From Siderastrea radians (lineage: Eukaryota > Cnidaria > Anthozoa > Scleractinia > Rhizangiidae): a stretch of 64,000 nt of DNA. The notes beneath the pieces were generated by a model that saw nothing but the letters and a program-made list of their open reading frames with translations, was not told the origin of the DNA and searched no databases. The translations under genes and the position numbers were made by a program. The stretch spans positions 34,554,807-34,618,806 of the forward strand of contig OZ024896.1 of NCBI GenBank assembly GCA_964017195.1, written 5' to 3'. Below, in pieces: positions 41,641 through 53,900 of this stretch; position 1 is the stretch's first letter; the number at the start of each line of letters is the position of its first letter.

Positions 41641-41874
41641 CATCTAAATCCGAGTATTTCGATTGGTCGATAGAGGGTCACATGATCTTAATTTTGCCCT
41701 ATTTGGGATTCAGTTGTCGTATTTGGCAAATTTCCCGCGCTACTGAAGAAATCACTCATAACAACAAAAATATAGAGAGAATTCACATGCGGTATTCTGC
41801 GGAAATAACAGCTAAATGTGGTTAACGTTGTCCTTACCCTTTTAGAAAACGTTTTGCTCGAGAGGATCTTGGAA
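41641..41874 (+). promoter_or_regulatory. Probable promoter/5-prime leader of the LDLR-like gene
   Basis: Directly upstream of the start codon are an inverted CCAAT box (GATTGGTC, 41661-41668), an E-box-like GTCACATGAT (41677-41686) and TTTCCCGCGC (41731-41740). An AT-rich AAAAATATAG at about 41767 is only weakly TATA-like. No sterol-response element was recognised. Assignment rests on position and is low confidence. Confidence 0.3.
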
Positions 41875-41950
41875 ATGGCAAGATTCAGAGAAAGTTTGAT
41901 TGGGATTTTGCTCTGTCTCTTGGCCGCTTTGGGATATTTTCAAACAATAG
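41875..41950 (+). CDS. Exon 1: signal peptide
   Basis: Encodes [20 protein letters not shown] and five more residues: a short basic N-terminus then a hydrophobic core, followed by GTAAGC. An in-frame ATG at 41818 would add 19 residues (MVNVVLTLLENVLLERILE) and bury the signal, so the inner ATG is preferred. There is no counterpart in copy A. Confidence 0.85.
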
Positions 41951-44900
41951 GTAAGCTGAAATATCGTCTACGCAGTGTGGTTGTTTTGTTGTGGTTGTGA
42001 TTCTGTTGGTTGTAAAATGAAGGAGTTGTAGTAACAATCTCGATTTCTTTTACCCCACCGACAATACATTTTCTTATATTTTCCTTACTTTAATTCACGA
42101 TTTTTTGGTGATATCGTTGAGAGAGAAAGAAGGTCAACAGTGCATATACACACGTAGTTTGTCGACGAATGTCTGACAAATTCTATTCTCTCTGTGTATT
42201 TTTGTTTCGAAAACTTGACAAAATCGCCGTACTGAATAAACTAGGGAAACATAGAAAGTAAGACATGGGATATTTTAGTAAATCTATATGGATTAAAACG
42301 TCCCAGGCCAACGCTTTTCGAAGTCTGTTGATTGTTTGTCACTGGTGTACATGTAGGTAGAAGTCTCGTACTACTGCAGGTAAATGATCGATACTCCAAC
42401 ATTTGATTTTAGGTCTTCAGTGTGCCTTGGATCAGTTTGCTTGTGGAAATCAGACTTGTATACCGGAAAATTGGCGGTGTGATGGTGACAATGATTGTGA
42501 CGATCATTCCGACGAACTAAACTGTCGTAAGTATTTCGTTCTTGTGGAATAAGACGATGTGTAGTTTAATGGACCGCGCTGTGTTGTGTTGTTGTGATGG
42601 AACAGCGATCGCGTCGGCTATTCACTTGTCTCTCTCTGTTTTTTTTTCCTTCCCGTCTAATTTTATTTGTAATTTTATGTCGAATACCCGTCATTTATTT
42701 TGGAGATTTTGTATTCGGCTTTTAATCAAAGTAAGATATTAAAAACGACGTCTAGATTTACGTGTCGATCCGTTTACGTGAAAAGCCCGCCATGAATACG
42801 AGATGAATGAAATCGCTCGAAACGGATTTATTCAAGGACAGATTTTCATCTAAGTAGTATAGATCGGTATGTGTTATTATAAGAATGGTGAAAGGAATAT
42901 TTGGGCTTTCTTGTTGTAAAATGATAAGAGTTAAAACGCATAGTATGGTTCATACAATAAGGGTGCGTGAATTTTACGAACATGTGTTTGTGACAATGTC
43001 TGTGATTTTGTTGGCCATAATATGGGTTGAAGATTTTTTTATATTTTCACATTAACCTCTTCGGTTTCCTTGAAAGGGTTTGTGTTCGATTTTGGCCGGT
43101 CAAAATCGTCCGTGATTAAACTAGGAAATTTTAAGTAATTTTGGTCGACTAGTATTAGCTTGTTTTTGTTCGTTCGCATGGGCTTAGCTCATTAGCATAC
43201 AAGACACAAGCTTAGGCGGAACATGACACATTTTCTCGTTATTTATTGGTTAGGAAGATGAAAAACAATGTTGAATAGTTAGGCTGATTTGTTTGCTCTG
43301 GCTTTACCCAATGGGCTTTTTGTTTCTCACGCCAAGTTTGCGTTCGTCCATAGTTTCGCCGCCGTCGCTCTATTATTGCCATAGTTTTTCCATGGCGCGA
43401 CTTCCCGTCTCAAAAATTACCTTTCCCGACGCATGTTTTCGTTCAAAGATAGTCGTTGTGGTAACAATGAGCGATCGGTGTAGTCGTTTGAAGTTTTAAG
43501 CAATTGCCATCGCAGACTGAAACCTTTTTTTAAAGTCATGCATGCCTTTGCTGTTTAAGAAATGCAATCCACTTTGACGTTTTCTTTGGGACGCCAGAAA
43601 TACTATTCGTGTTATCATATCCAATCCAATATTGTTTTTACTCGGGTAGATAAACGCAGTTCACGCAAAAATTGTTGTTTGTGCTGCCACTACAGTGAAA
43701 ACGTCTTTCCCGTTTCTATCGACTGGGAATTTATTTTATTCATTCATTCATTGATCTAGACACAAGCTTACTATGTACACATATCTTTGTAAACATCGAA
43801 CTGGTTTTCTTCGCTAAATGCTTCACTAGTAGACATCATATATTTCATGACCTTACTTGCACTTGCCAAAACATCATTTGGTATTCTTGTTTTAACACAT
43901 CAATCAGACAGGAACAACTTATTAATTTCCTGTGGTGGAAGAGGTGTCAGTCACTATTATAAAGTTGATGGGAAATTATTTATTGTTGTGGGTTTGGCCT
44001 GGGGGGAGGGTACTCAAGTAGTTTGGGTTGGTGTGTGCCGCACAGGCCTCCAACATAAGACCCCGTTTAAGAAGGGTTTTGCTTTCAAAGTGATGCCCCG
44101 TTTTTAGAAATAGGAAGTTTTTCAATACCCTGTGCTAGATATTTACTAAATTCCAAACCCTGTTTTAGAAATGTCATCTGTTTGTTTGTTCGACTTATAC
44201 CTCCAAAATACAACTGTTTCTAAGCAAACCAGTTTGGATTGTTTTCCCCATTGGTTAATTAGCCATTTAGTTATTTCCCCATATATAGTTTAAACTCGCT
44301 GCTGATATCTTGAAGCTTCCATGTGTTTGCAATTTTCCACCCCGTTCTGGAAAACAAATCGAACGTGGATACCCCGTTTTAACGACTAGCCCATCGGGCA
44401 GCAGATACCCATATAGGTATTTCTAGTGAGTACCCCTCCCCGGGTTTTGGCTAGCATTTGATGTCCTTTGTGTAAGGTGTTGCTGTGGTTTTGATCTCTG
44501 CATGAACAGATTTTTATCCAGACTTTGAAGACACATTAGAATCATCCTGTAGCTTTCAATTCATTGATCACCAGCGCTTTCAATAAGCACCGACAGCCGA
44601 CGAAAAGCGTCGGCTATTTTGCTCAGAAAAGTTGGCTACTTTTTGCCCTGAATTAAAGTAATTAAAGGAAAACTGTTTCAAACCCTTGTTCATACAGTCG
44701 GTTACTCTACTCAAACCAGCTGCCTACTTGAAATTTTATTGAAACCCCTGGATCACTTAGAGCCACCTTTTGCAGCATAATAAACTGCAGCACCTGAAAG
44801 TGTTGCTCATTGGCTGTCATTTGAATGGCCACTCTTTTTAGGATTTTGTCCACTTTTGGAAAGTACTTTTCTGTAGCTGTTATTTGAATTTTAAAGTAAG

Positions 44901-47900
44901 GTGGTGGTTACCGTACTAAGACCTTTTTGAATATTCTGCCATCTTGACCCTGTTTCACTCATTCCAGGAGCAGAGCTAGCACAAGTGAGTGAGACCAGTA
45001 TGGAAAAATTTTGCATGTTATCAAGGACCAAGTTGTACTGGTCCAAGATTTAAACCAAGATCTAAATGCAGGGGTTTCAATAAAATTTGAAGTAGGCAGC
45101 TGGTTTGAAGAGAGTAACCGACTGTATCAACTAGGGGTTTGAAACAATCTTCCTTTAATTGCTTTAATTTAGGGCAAAAAGTACAGTACCACTCGAAAGT
45201 ATTGGTGCATTTTCCGCGATACTGCCGCGGTGGAATTGCAGTTTGTATCTCCGGTTTGACCTCGGGAAAACCTCGTCTAACTTCTTTGAAAACTCCGGTT
45301 TTACCTCGGTTTTTTGCGGTCAGAAATACCGCGGTAAAGAATAGGACGCGGTGGTGTTTGAATAGCCTTTTGTTTCCTTTGTTTCAAAGATTAATTAACT
45401 TCAATAAGCGAGACGTCGCGCGCCGATGATTTTATGATGTGATAGATTTCACATGATTATTGCTTTTACCGTGATTCACAAACCGTGACTTCTGAGCACT
45501 TTTGCTGAACGCTAACGTTAGTCGAAGAAAGAAATGGAAACTCGTGCTATTTGCAACAGCTAGAAGAAATAAAACGGACATCATAGAGAGAGAATTGTTG
45601 CGTTACATACCATCTGACGTTCATTGAAAAGGTCAGATTTCACCGTTATGCAAATTTGATGCGCTTTTGAACTGAAACTAACTCCGCGCTATATATCGCT
45701 ATTTCTTACAAATTCTTTTACACTTGGCATTGTGTTTGAGCTTCAACACGAGTTTCATTTACTATTTCAATTATCATCGAAGGATTAAGTGCGCAAAAGA
45801 TCTAGAAAGGTTCGATTTGTTCCCACTCGCTCGCACAATTTATTTTGAGACAGTATGCAAATTAAAATTCAGTGCAATGCTCCGTGAACTAAAAATAATC
45901 TCAGGAAAAAACTTGCTATTTTCCTCTAATTCTCTTTCTAACATCATAACTTTTGCTTTTTAGTTCAAGTTACATTCAGCAGTTTCGCTTTTGACGGCAT
46001 GTTTGAGTGTGGCGAAGGCATATTTCAATTCTGAAAATTTTAGCTTACGTCGCATTCGGCACGCAAATTATTCACGCAACGCTTGGCACCACATAGTCGT
46101 GTTTGCCGACTAAAACTGTTTTTTTTTTTAATAAAGAACATGCTTTACTTTACTATTGAACGTGCCAGCTTCTGTTCGTTCGCTCAAAGTTTCCTTGCGG
46201 CTGCCCGACAATCCATTCTATTGTGATTGTGCATGATTCTGGCGCCTATTCCTGCCGTCTTGCAAAGTCTGAAACGAGAACCTCTCGTGTTGTATCGCAC
46301 GGACTACCGGCTTGCTCAAAAACTATTTAAATACATCGGCTTGCTCACAGCTCTCCTTAAACGATCTAATACCAATGAAAACACGATCTTTAAAGTTCTT
46401 TATTTATAATTGCACTTGGTGATAAAAACACCTGCAATGCCAAGCCCGTATGACAGCACACGATCGAGTCCGAAATCGGTTTTATCACGAAGCGCAATCT
46501 TGTGAAATTATACTGCTAACCTTTTGTCTATTTGCTCCTTTGAGAATATTAGTGAGATAAAGTATAAACAATGCCAAAACAATAGAAATTAGCCACTATT
46601 GTTTGGTTACCGAGGCATTGCCGCGTCAAGTCAGCCGCGGTGTTCGGTCGCTTTCGTCCTTACCGAGGTTGCGGTTTTCGTCCCACCGCGGCAAATTCGA
46701 GGAAAACAAAATGGCGGCGGATGAGGTTTCGCCGCGTGCTTATGCACCAATACTTTCGAGCGGTACTGTAGCCGACTTTTCTGAGCGAAATAGCCAACGC
46801 TTTTCGTCGGCTGTCGGTGCTTGTTGAAAGCACTGTAAATGAATTTTTGATTTGGTCCTGTGTAATCAGAATTAAATATTTGCATGAGAACCGATCTGGG
46901 GTCCGTTTCTCGAAACTCCTGATAACTTTCCAGGCCTGGCAAGTATTTTTTCAAGCTTATTTATTTATTACCTAATGGTACTTATTGGCACAAACTTAGT
47001 GAAGAGCTTTATGAAATTAAAAAGATTAAAATTTCCCTTTAAAAATCAATAAAAATTGTATAGCTGTTGGAGAATGTTGTGCACCTGAAATGGTTTTCGG
47101 GCCCAGAAAGTTATCGGGAGTTTCAAGAAACGGGCCCCTGAACTCATCCCAATCTGAATTTGTACAAGTCTCACCTAATAATTGGGTACTTTTCATACTG
47201 GTCTCTTGGGCCCAGAAGTTTCCTTTTGAATGGTTTGGGGAAGTTATCCTTAGACTCCGAGGGAACAGCTATATTATTTTTGTGTGCTCGAGGTTGGGAT
47301 AAATATGGCTTTTAATATTAAATTCATATTTGTAACAAGTGTCTTGTTCATCTTTCAGCGGAGAAAACCTGTGATCCAGTCTCAAAATTCCAGTGTAAAA
47401 CTGTTGATCGTTGCATACCTCTAAGATGGGTTTGTGACTATGACAACGACTGTGGTGACAATTCTGATGAGCCTCCAGATTGTGGTATGGAAATAAGTTT
47501 TAACTAAACTCTTTTCAGGTTGCATTAATTTTTGCAGTCCACGTTCAGATTTAGTTAATGCAAATCGTTTGAATTTTTCATGTACACCCTTAGTGAACCT
47601 GTGCTAATATGAAACAAGATCATAGTTCCAAAAACCTTTAAGCCCCAATAGTGACAAGCATCTGATTTCACCTTACATTATCACTATTTGATCACACATA
47701 CAGGTCACTTTTGGCTGGAAAAGAGCCCATTGGTGCATTAATGTGGCTTCAAATTGTTGCCATATTTTTTCACTTACTTTAGGTCATAGATATTGTACCC
47801 ACGGCACCATATTCTTCAACAGTGCTTCCAATAAGCACCGACAACCGATCAAAAGCATCTGCTAATTTGCTCAAAGAAGTCAGCTACCATTTTCCCTTAA

Positions 47901-50900
47901 TTGAAATAATCAAAGAAAGATTTCTTTCAAACCTTGTTGATACAGTCAGCTACTCTACTCAAACCAGCTGCCTACTTCAAATTTTATTGAAACCCTTGCT
48001 TCAATCATTGATGTGTCCTTTTCACTGTCTTTGCAGCCCAAAGAAGCTGTTCAGAAAATGAGCACGCTTGTAACAACGGACAGTGTATTCCAAAAAGGTG
48101 GCTGTGTGATCGCGACAAGGATTGCGATGATGGTAGTGATGAGAAAGGCTGTGGTAAGGTGTTGTGATGAGCTACAGGCCAGGCATATGAGAGGAGGATG
48201 ATTAAAACCAACTGTAAAAAACAAACAAATAAAACAAGGATTTTTAAAGTGAACTTTTAAAAACAGTCATGTGAAGCTTTTAAAAGGTGTTTTGGTGTTG
48301 ACTTCGAGTATTTTTGTTACATTGAGATTTCATTAGAATCCACTGAAAATGTTTTTAATCAATCTGTGCTGGCAAAGTCAACTCGACACAAAACAATTTT
48401 CATGGTTTGGAATCATTTTCAAAATTGGTATTTGCAGATAATAAATTCATTTGGTAAAGTGCTTTTTCCTAAATTTGTTTGTGAGATTAAACTGAAAGTA
48501 TAAAGTAAACTTGGCAGTTTTAAGTATTGACTTGTTTTTGTAAAGCCATTTTTCTCACTGCTTCTGTGAATGTAACTTAACTAACTTGTTTTTTCTACAT
48601 TTCCTTGAGCTGACATAAATTACCACCATTATCAGTTAGCCTTAACCTGTCTTTAATTTATTATATGGCCTTTTAATTTTTATCATTTGGTATATGTCCA
48701 TTTTTGCATGTCTTAATACTTCTGAAATAGTAAGCGATTTTTGAAATAGCTGTGTCAGTCTCTTTAACTTAAACCTTTTTAAGGGTTTTTCTCATTTGCA
48801 ACCCTTACTTCTAAGATTTCAGTCCTTTCACTCTACTGTGATAATTATATTAAAGTAATCATCTACACGTATTTTGAAAAGTATCTTTTTATTCCAACCT
48901 AATTATAAATGAGGTTCTCTTGTCGTTTTTAATTAAACTTGATTTAAGTAAATTTACAAAGCGTTAAACTAAAAATCTTGTCTTAAATTCCTCTCTGTGT
49001 CTGGTGTTTGATTTTTCATTAATATTTTGTTTCTGTTTTTTGCTCTATTCAACTATTCTCTGAACAAAAGGACCAATTTCTCCAGGTAATAAGACATGCA
49101 GACCAAATGAGTTCACCTGCGCAAATGGCAAATGTATCTCGCAAACATGGGTCTGTGATCATGACGATGATTGTGGAGATGGATCAGATGAACAGCAGTG
49201 CCGTAAGTTTTGAGTTTTCCTATCTGAATGTATTTCTTTTTCCAGAAGTTTATTAACCGTATTTTAACTTGTATTCATCTCCATATGACTGTTCTGTAAC
49301 ATATCATAGGATTGCAAGAGTAGCAGCCTCTGTCACTTTCGGAATAAGCAGGCTTACTGTAAGGGGCTGCAACTTTCAGATAGCTGTGACTTTCAGTAGT
49401 TGGTGTTTTCAGGAAACTAAAGTACATAAGTAATTGAAGAAGAAATCCATCATAAACACAACAGTGGAACAAGCATAAGTCACTTGAATTCTCATAAGAC
49501 ATATTCATTCTTTTGGTGTAAATAGCTCTTCTGACTTAAAATGTCCAGGCAAGTAAGACAAATTATTTTTTTTCTTACATGTCGATTCTTCAAGGTTATT
49601 TCTTGTTTTTTTCAACAGCCAACAAGACTTGCAGTCCAACGGAATTTACCTGCAAAAACAATGGAAGATGTATAAAGAATACCTGGAGGTGTGATGGTGA
49701 TAATGATTGCGGAGATAACTCTGATGAAATCGGCTGCCCTACCCTCAGCCCTAGATGTAAAAGCTCAGAATTTCGGTGTAAAGACATTTTCCAGTGTGTC
49801 CATAGTAGCTGGGTCTGTGATGGTGAAAATGATTGCAATGACGGTACAGACGAGAAAGACTGCAGTAAGTATTCCTTGATTGTACAGCTAAATGTCATCT
49901 CCCTCCAGGGATTGTGCACATGTTGAAAGTCCTAAGATTTGTAAGACAAATTGGACAGCATCTGAAAATCTTCAAAATGTGTATTTGGTGCCTAAAAGTC
50001 AATTAAATTTTGTTGTTTTCAATGATATAGATGTTGTAGTTAAAAATGAATTTCAGGTCAAAATGATTTCAAAGTAAGTTTGATTTGTATTTTTCTTTGT
50101 TACAGGTTGACGATAATGATTATAAAACAAAGGAAATATAAATCAAACTAGTTTGAAACCATTTTGACCTGAAATTCATTTTAACCTACAACATAAGCAT
50201 TGAAGAAGCTGACTCTACTTTTCCTTTTGTTTTCAGATGTCACTTCTTGTAGTGCAGATCAGTTTGCTTGTACCAATGGAAGATGCATACTTAAAAGCAA
50301 GCATTGTGATGGCAACAATGACTGTTTGGATTACTCGGATGAAAAGGATTGTTGTAAGTTCGCTAGTTTATCTGTTGTTTGATTGAATTTGAGCAAAAAT
50401 TTTGTTGTATATGGTAAGTTTTGTTTGCAAAGAATTTTAACTTTGTCCTTGTATGATGTGTAAACAAAACAGACTCATAGCTTTTACAGTGTTGAGAAGC
50501 TGTTGCCTATTTGCTCACTGTATTATGGCCTTTGCCACGAAAAATTGTTGTAGGATTTTGAACTTGCCCGTGAACAATGTTGCTGACGGGAGTTGTTTTT
50601 GATTCTGGCTTGTGACAAACTTGAAAGTCGTATGTGACAATACAAGCAAAAGTTGTAAATTGGCACTTTTCAGGGCAGTCAATAATGGCCAGAGACTCAT
50701 GATTTTGCCCAGTTTTTATGAGTGTGAGTACCTGAGCTGCTTTGATGAAACCTGGAAGACTGAAAAGATTAGAGAACATTCACAGCTGATATTTGATTTC
50801 CCTGGCTTTATACAGTAAATGAACTTGCAGATTAAATGATTGTGATGTTTGTATTTTGTTATAGCTGAAGTAACCCCCAAACCCTGTAAAGAGGGTGAAT

Positions 50901-53900
50901 TTCAGTGTGGAGACTCAGACAAGTGTATTCCTGAGAGTAAAGTTTGCGATGGCATTCACGATTGTAAGAATGGGGAAGATGAACCTATGTCATGTGGTTA
51001 GTATAGCAAATCTTGTTTTATCCCATGGGCCACAGTCAAAGCAGTGCCAATTTAAAGTTGTAAGTCTCAGTTATTAGGGGTTATAACTGAAATATCCTGT
51101 TCTTCTTTGTAGGAATAAATGAGTGCACAATTTCCAATGGCCATTGTCAGCAGTTATGCACTGACACTAAAACATCCTACGTCTGCTCATGTCGTCGAGG
51201 GTACGAAGTAGACAAAGAATACCCAAGAATGTGCCAAGGTATGCCTGTCCTTTTTTGCAAGTCCATCATTCTAAACTCTAGGGCAACTGTGATACCCTGT
51301 CTGGCTTTTAGATATCCCATGAATGCAACTTGCTTGATGTTATGGAAACCAGATTTTTTTCTTGACTTTAATACCCTCTAAACTGTGTCCTTGCAGATAT
51401 AGACGAATGCAAGACACCTGGAATGTGTAGTCAGGTTTGTTTCAACACGAAAGGAAGCTTTAAATGTCTTTGCAGACATGGGTACTACATGGAGCCTGAT
51501 CGCCGCACCTGTAAAGCAGTAGGTTGGTACACATTCATTCTTGTTAATTCTTGTTGTTGTTCTTGTTAGAAACAGCTTGTGCAACATAATAAACAGTACC
51601 ACAGACAAGTACTGCTCAGTATCTTTCATTTGAATGGTCACACGTTAGGATTTTGTCCTCAAACTAAAATTGTGATGATGATGATAATAATAACTTAATT
51701 GACCATTCCCCATGAGGTGCTTTTCAGGACACTGAATGAAAGAAATAATCTAAATGAACATAACAGCTTTACGAACTCCAACTGACGGGGAGGCAGCTGA
51801 GTTGGCTATTAATAAGGGTGGCCGAGGAGTTGAACTCAGGGCTACCGAGAAAAACTCCAGCTAATGCTTAGAGCAGGATTTGAACCCGGGAACTCCAGAT
51901 TTCAACTCCAGAGTCTGCCTTCCTAAGAACTATGTCATATGGCATAGTAAAAAGCACTACAGGAAATTACTACTCAGTAGTTTTTATTTGAATGGTCACA
52001 CTTAAGAATTTCGTCCACAGGCTGAAACGTTAGAACCAGCTTGTACAGCATAATAAACAGCACCACAGGAAAGTACTGCTCATTATGTTTTATTTGAATG
52101 GTCAAACTTAAGGATTTCACCCTCAAAGACTCAAAGTTAGAACCGCCTTGTACAACGTGATAAGGAAGGCAGTATGTAGAGGGTTTATTTGAACTGTCAC
52201 ACCATCAGATGATTTCCTCCATAGACCAGAACCTCATCTAGCAGATTAAATAGTGCTTTTGCAAACTTGCTCCTCATGTTATATTGACCAGGGCATTCAA
52301 CATGCATGTTTTCCGCATTGCTCTCTACATCTTTCTTATTGTACTAGTTGGGAGAATTTGCTCAAAGATCAAGACATTTTGTCTTTGGTGATCATTTCAT
52401 TTATTCTCGTGACCTGCATGTTTGATCAAGTAATGATATTGTGAGGAGAAATTACATGCTTGTCATGATTGGGGATTAAAGGTTAATGGCAGCACTGTTG
52501 GCTAATAGAAATAATTCCTTATGGACTGCTGACACTGCAAGGAGAGGAGGAGAAATTACATGCTTGTCATGATTAGGGATTAAAGGTTAATGGCAGCACT
52601 GTTGGCTAATAGAAATAATTCCTTATGGACTGCTGACACTGAAATATTGAGAAAGTATTGTTGGGGAAATTTTCTTTGGTTTGAAAATTTTCAAACCAGT
52701 TTAATTTTTATTTTCTTTTGTCTCAGATTATGCTTGTGAATCTGTGACGAAGGAAAATAGAAATTAAACTGGTTGGAAAATTTTTAAACAAAAGAAAGAT
52801 TTGAACCACAAGTATTAATTGGTTTATATAACTGTTTTTCCTCTGATTATTTTACTGTTTGAAGAGTTTGTTTAATTCTAAATTATTATGTTGTCTCCCA
52901 CAGGTGAAGAGGGGTTCCTAATATTTGCAAACCGTCACGATATTCGACATTTAACATTCGACTCATCAGATTACACGCAGTTAGTACCAGGGCAGAAAGG
53001 TGCAATAGCGCTGGACTTTGACTTCAGCAGCGGCTACATATTCTGGACTGACGTCATTGAAGAAAACATCAAGCGCGCCAAAATAGAAGAGAACCCCAAA
53101 GTTGAAGTCCTGGTCCACATCGACTTAGATACACCAGATGGGATTGCTGTTGATTGGATTAATAAGAAACTGTACTGGACCGACACAGGCAATGATATGA
53201 TTGAGGTGGCTGATTTTGACGGAAACAATCGCCTTCAGCTCGTTAAAGCAGGACTAGAGGAACCACGAGCAATTGTGGTGCATCCTTCTCTCAGGTAAGT
53301 CAAGAGTAGTTTTTGTCAGAAAGTACAGTAACTTTTGTAACTGGTTAGTGTGGTCCAACTTGACTTTGACAAAAAGGCAGTTCCTCCTAAAAGGAGGTTT
53401 TCTTTACTCTAAAAGCTCCAAATTCCCTCGCTTAACTTGTCAAGTGTTCCTTAGAGCTTCTTCTTTCGATTTTTAAGTTTCAAAATGTAATCCTTCCTTC
53501 CGAAAGTGAGATATTGCCAGCCATTTTGAGTGAAATGTGATCTTCTTGGAGAGTGACAAGAAGTCTTCCCTTTTAGGTACCCCTCTGAAACCTTCAAATA
53601 TATACACAGTAGGTGGATTCTGATTGGTTGAACATTCCCAAAGATAACTAGGACAAAAGGGGACCAAAAAAACCTTTCTAGGGGAGGCTAGGGCCGAAAG
53701 CGAGCACGGCCCTTATTGTTTTTGAATATTTTTTTTCAGCTTCATGTTTTGGTCAGACTGGGGTGAAACACCCAAAATTGAGAAGTGTGGGATGAACGGT
53801 GATCCTCATACAAGGCATGTGTTGATAAATACTAACATCCTCTGGCCAAATGCACTGTCTATAGACTACACTATTGACCGAATATGGTGGGCAGATGCAA

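Noticed and set aside
41818..41874. Upstream in-frame ATG for the receptor
   Set aside because: It would put 19 extra residues before an otherwise standard signal peptide. The ATG at 41875 has the better context.
41641..41874. Sterol-response element upstream of the receptor
   Set aside because: No convincing match was found. Only CCAAT and E-box-like words are visible.
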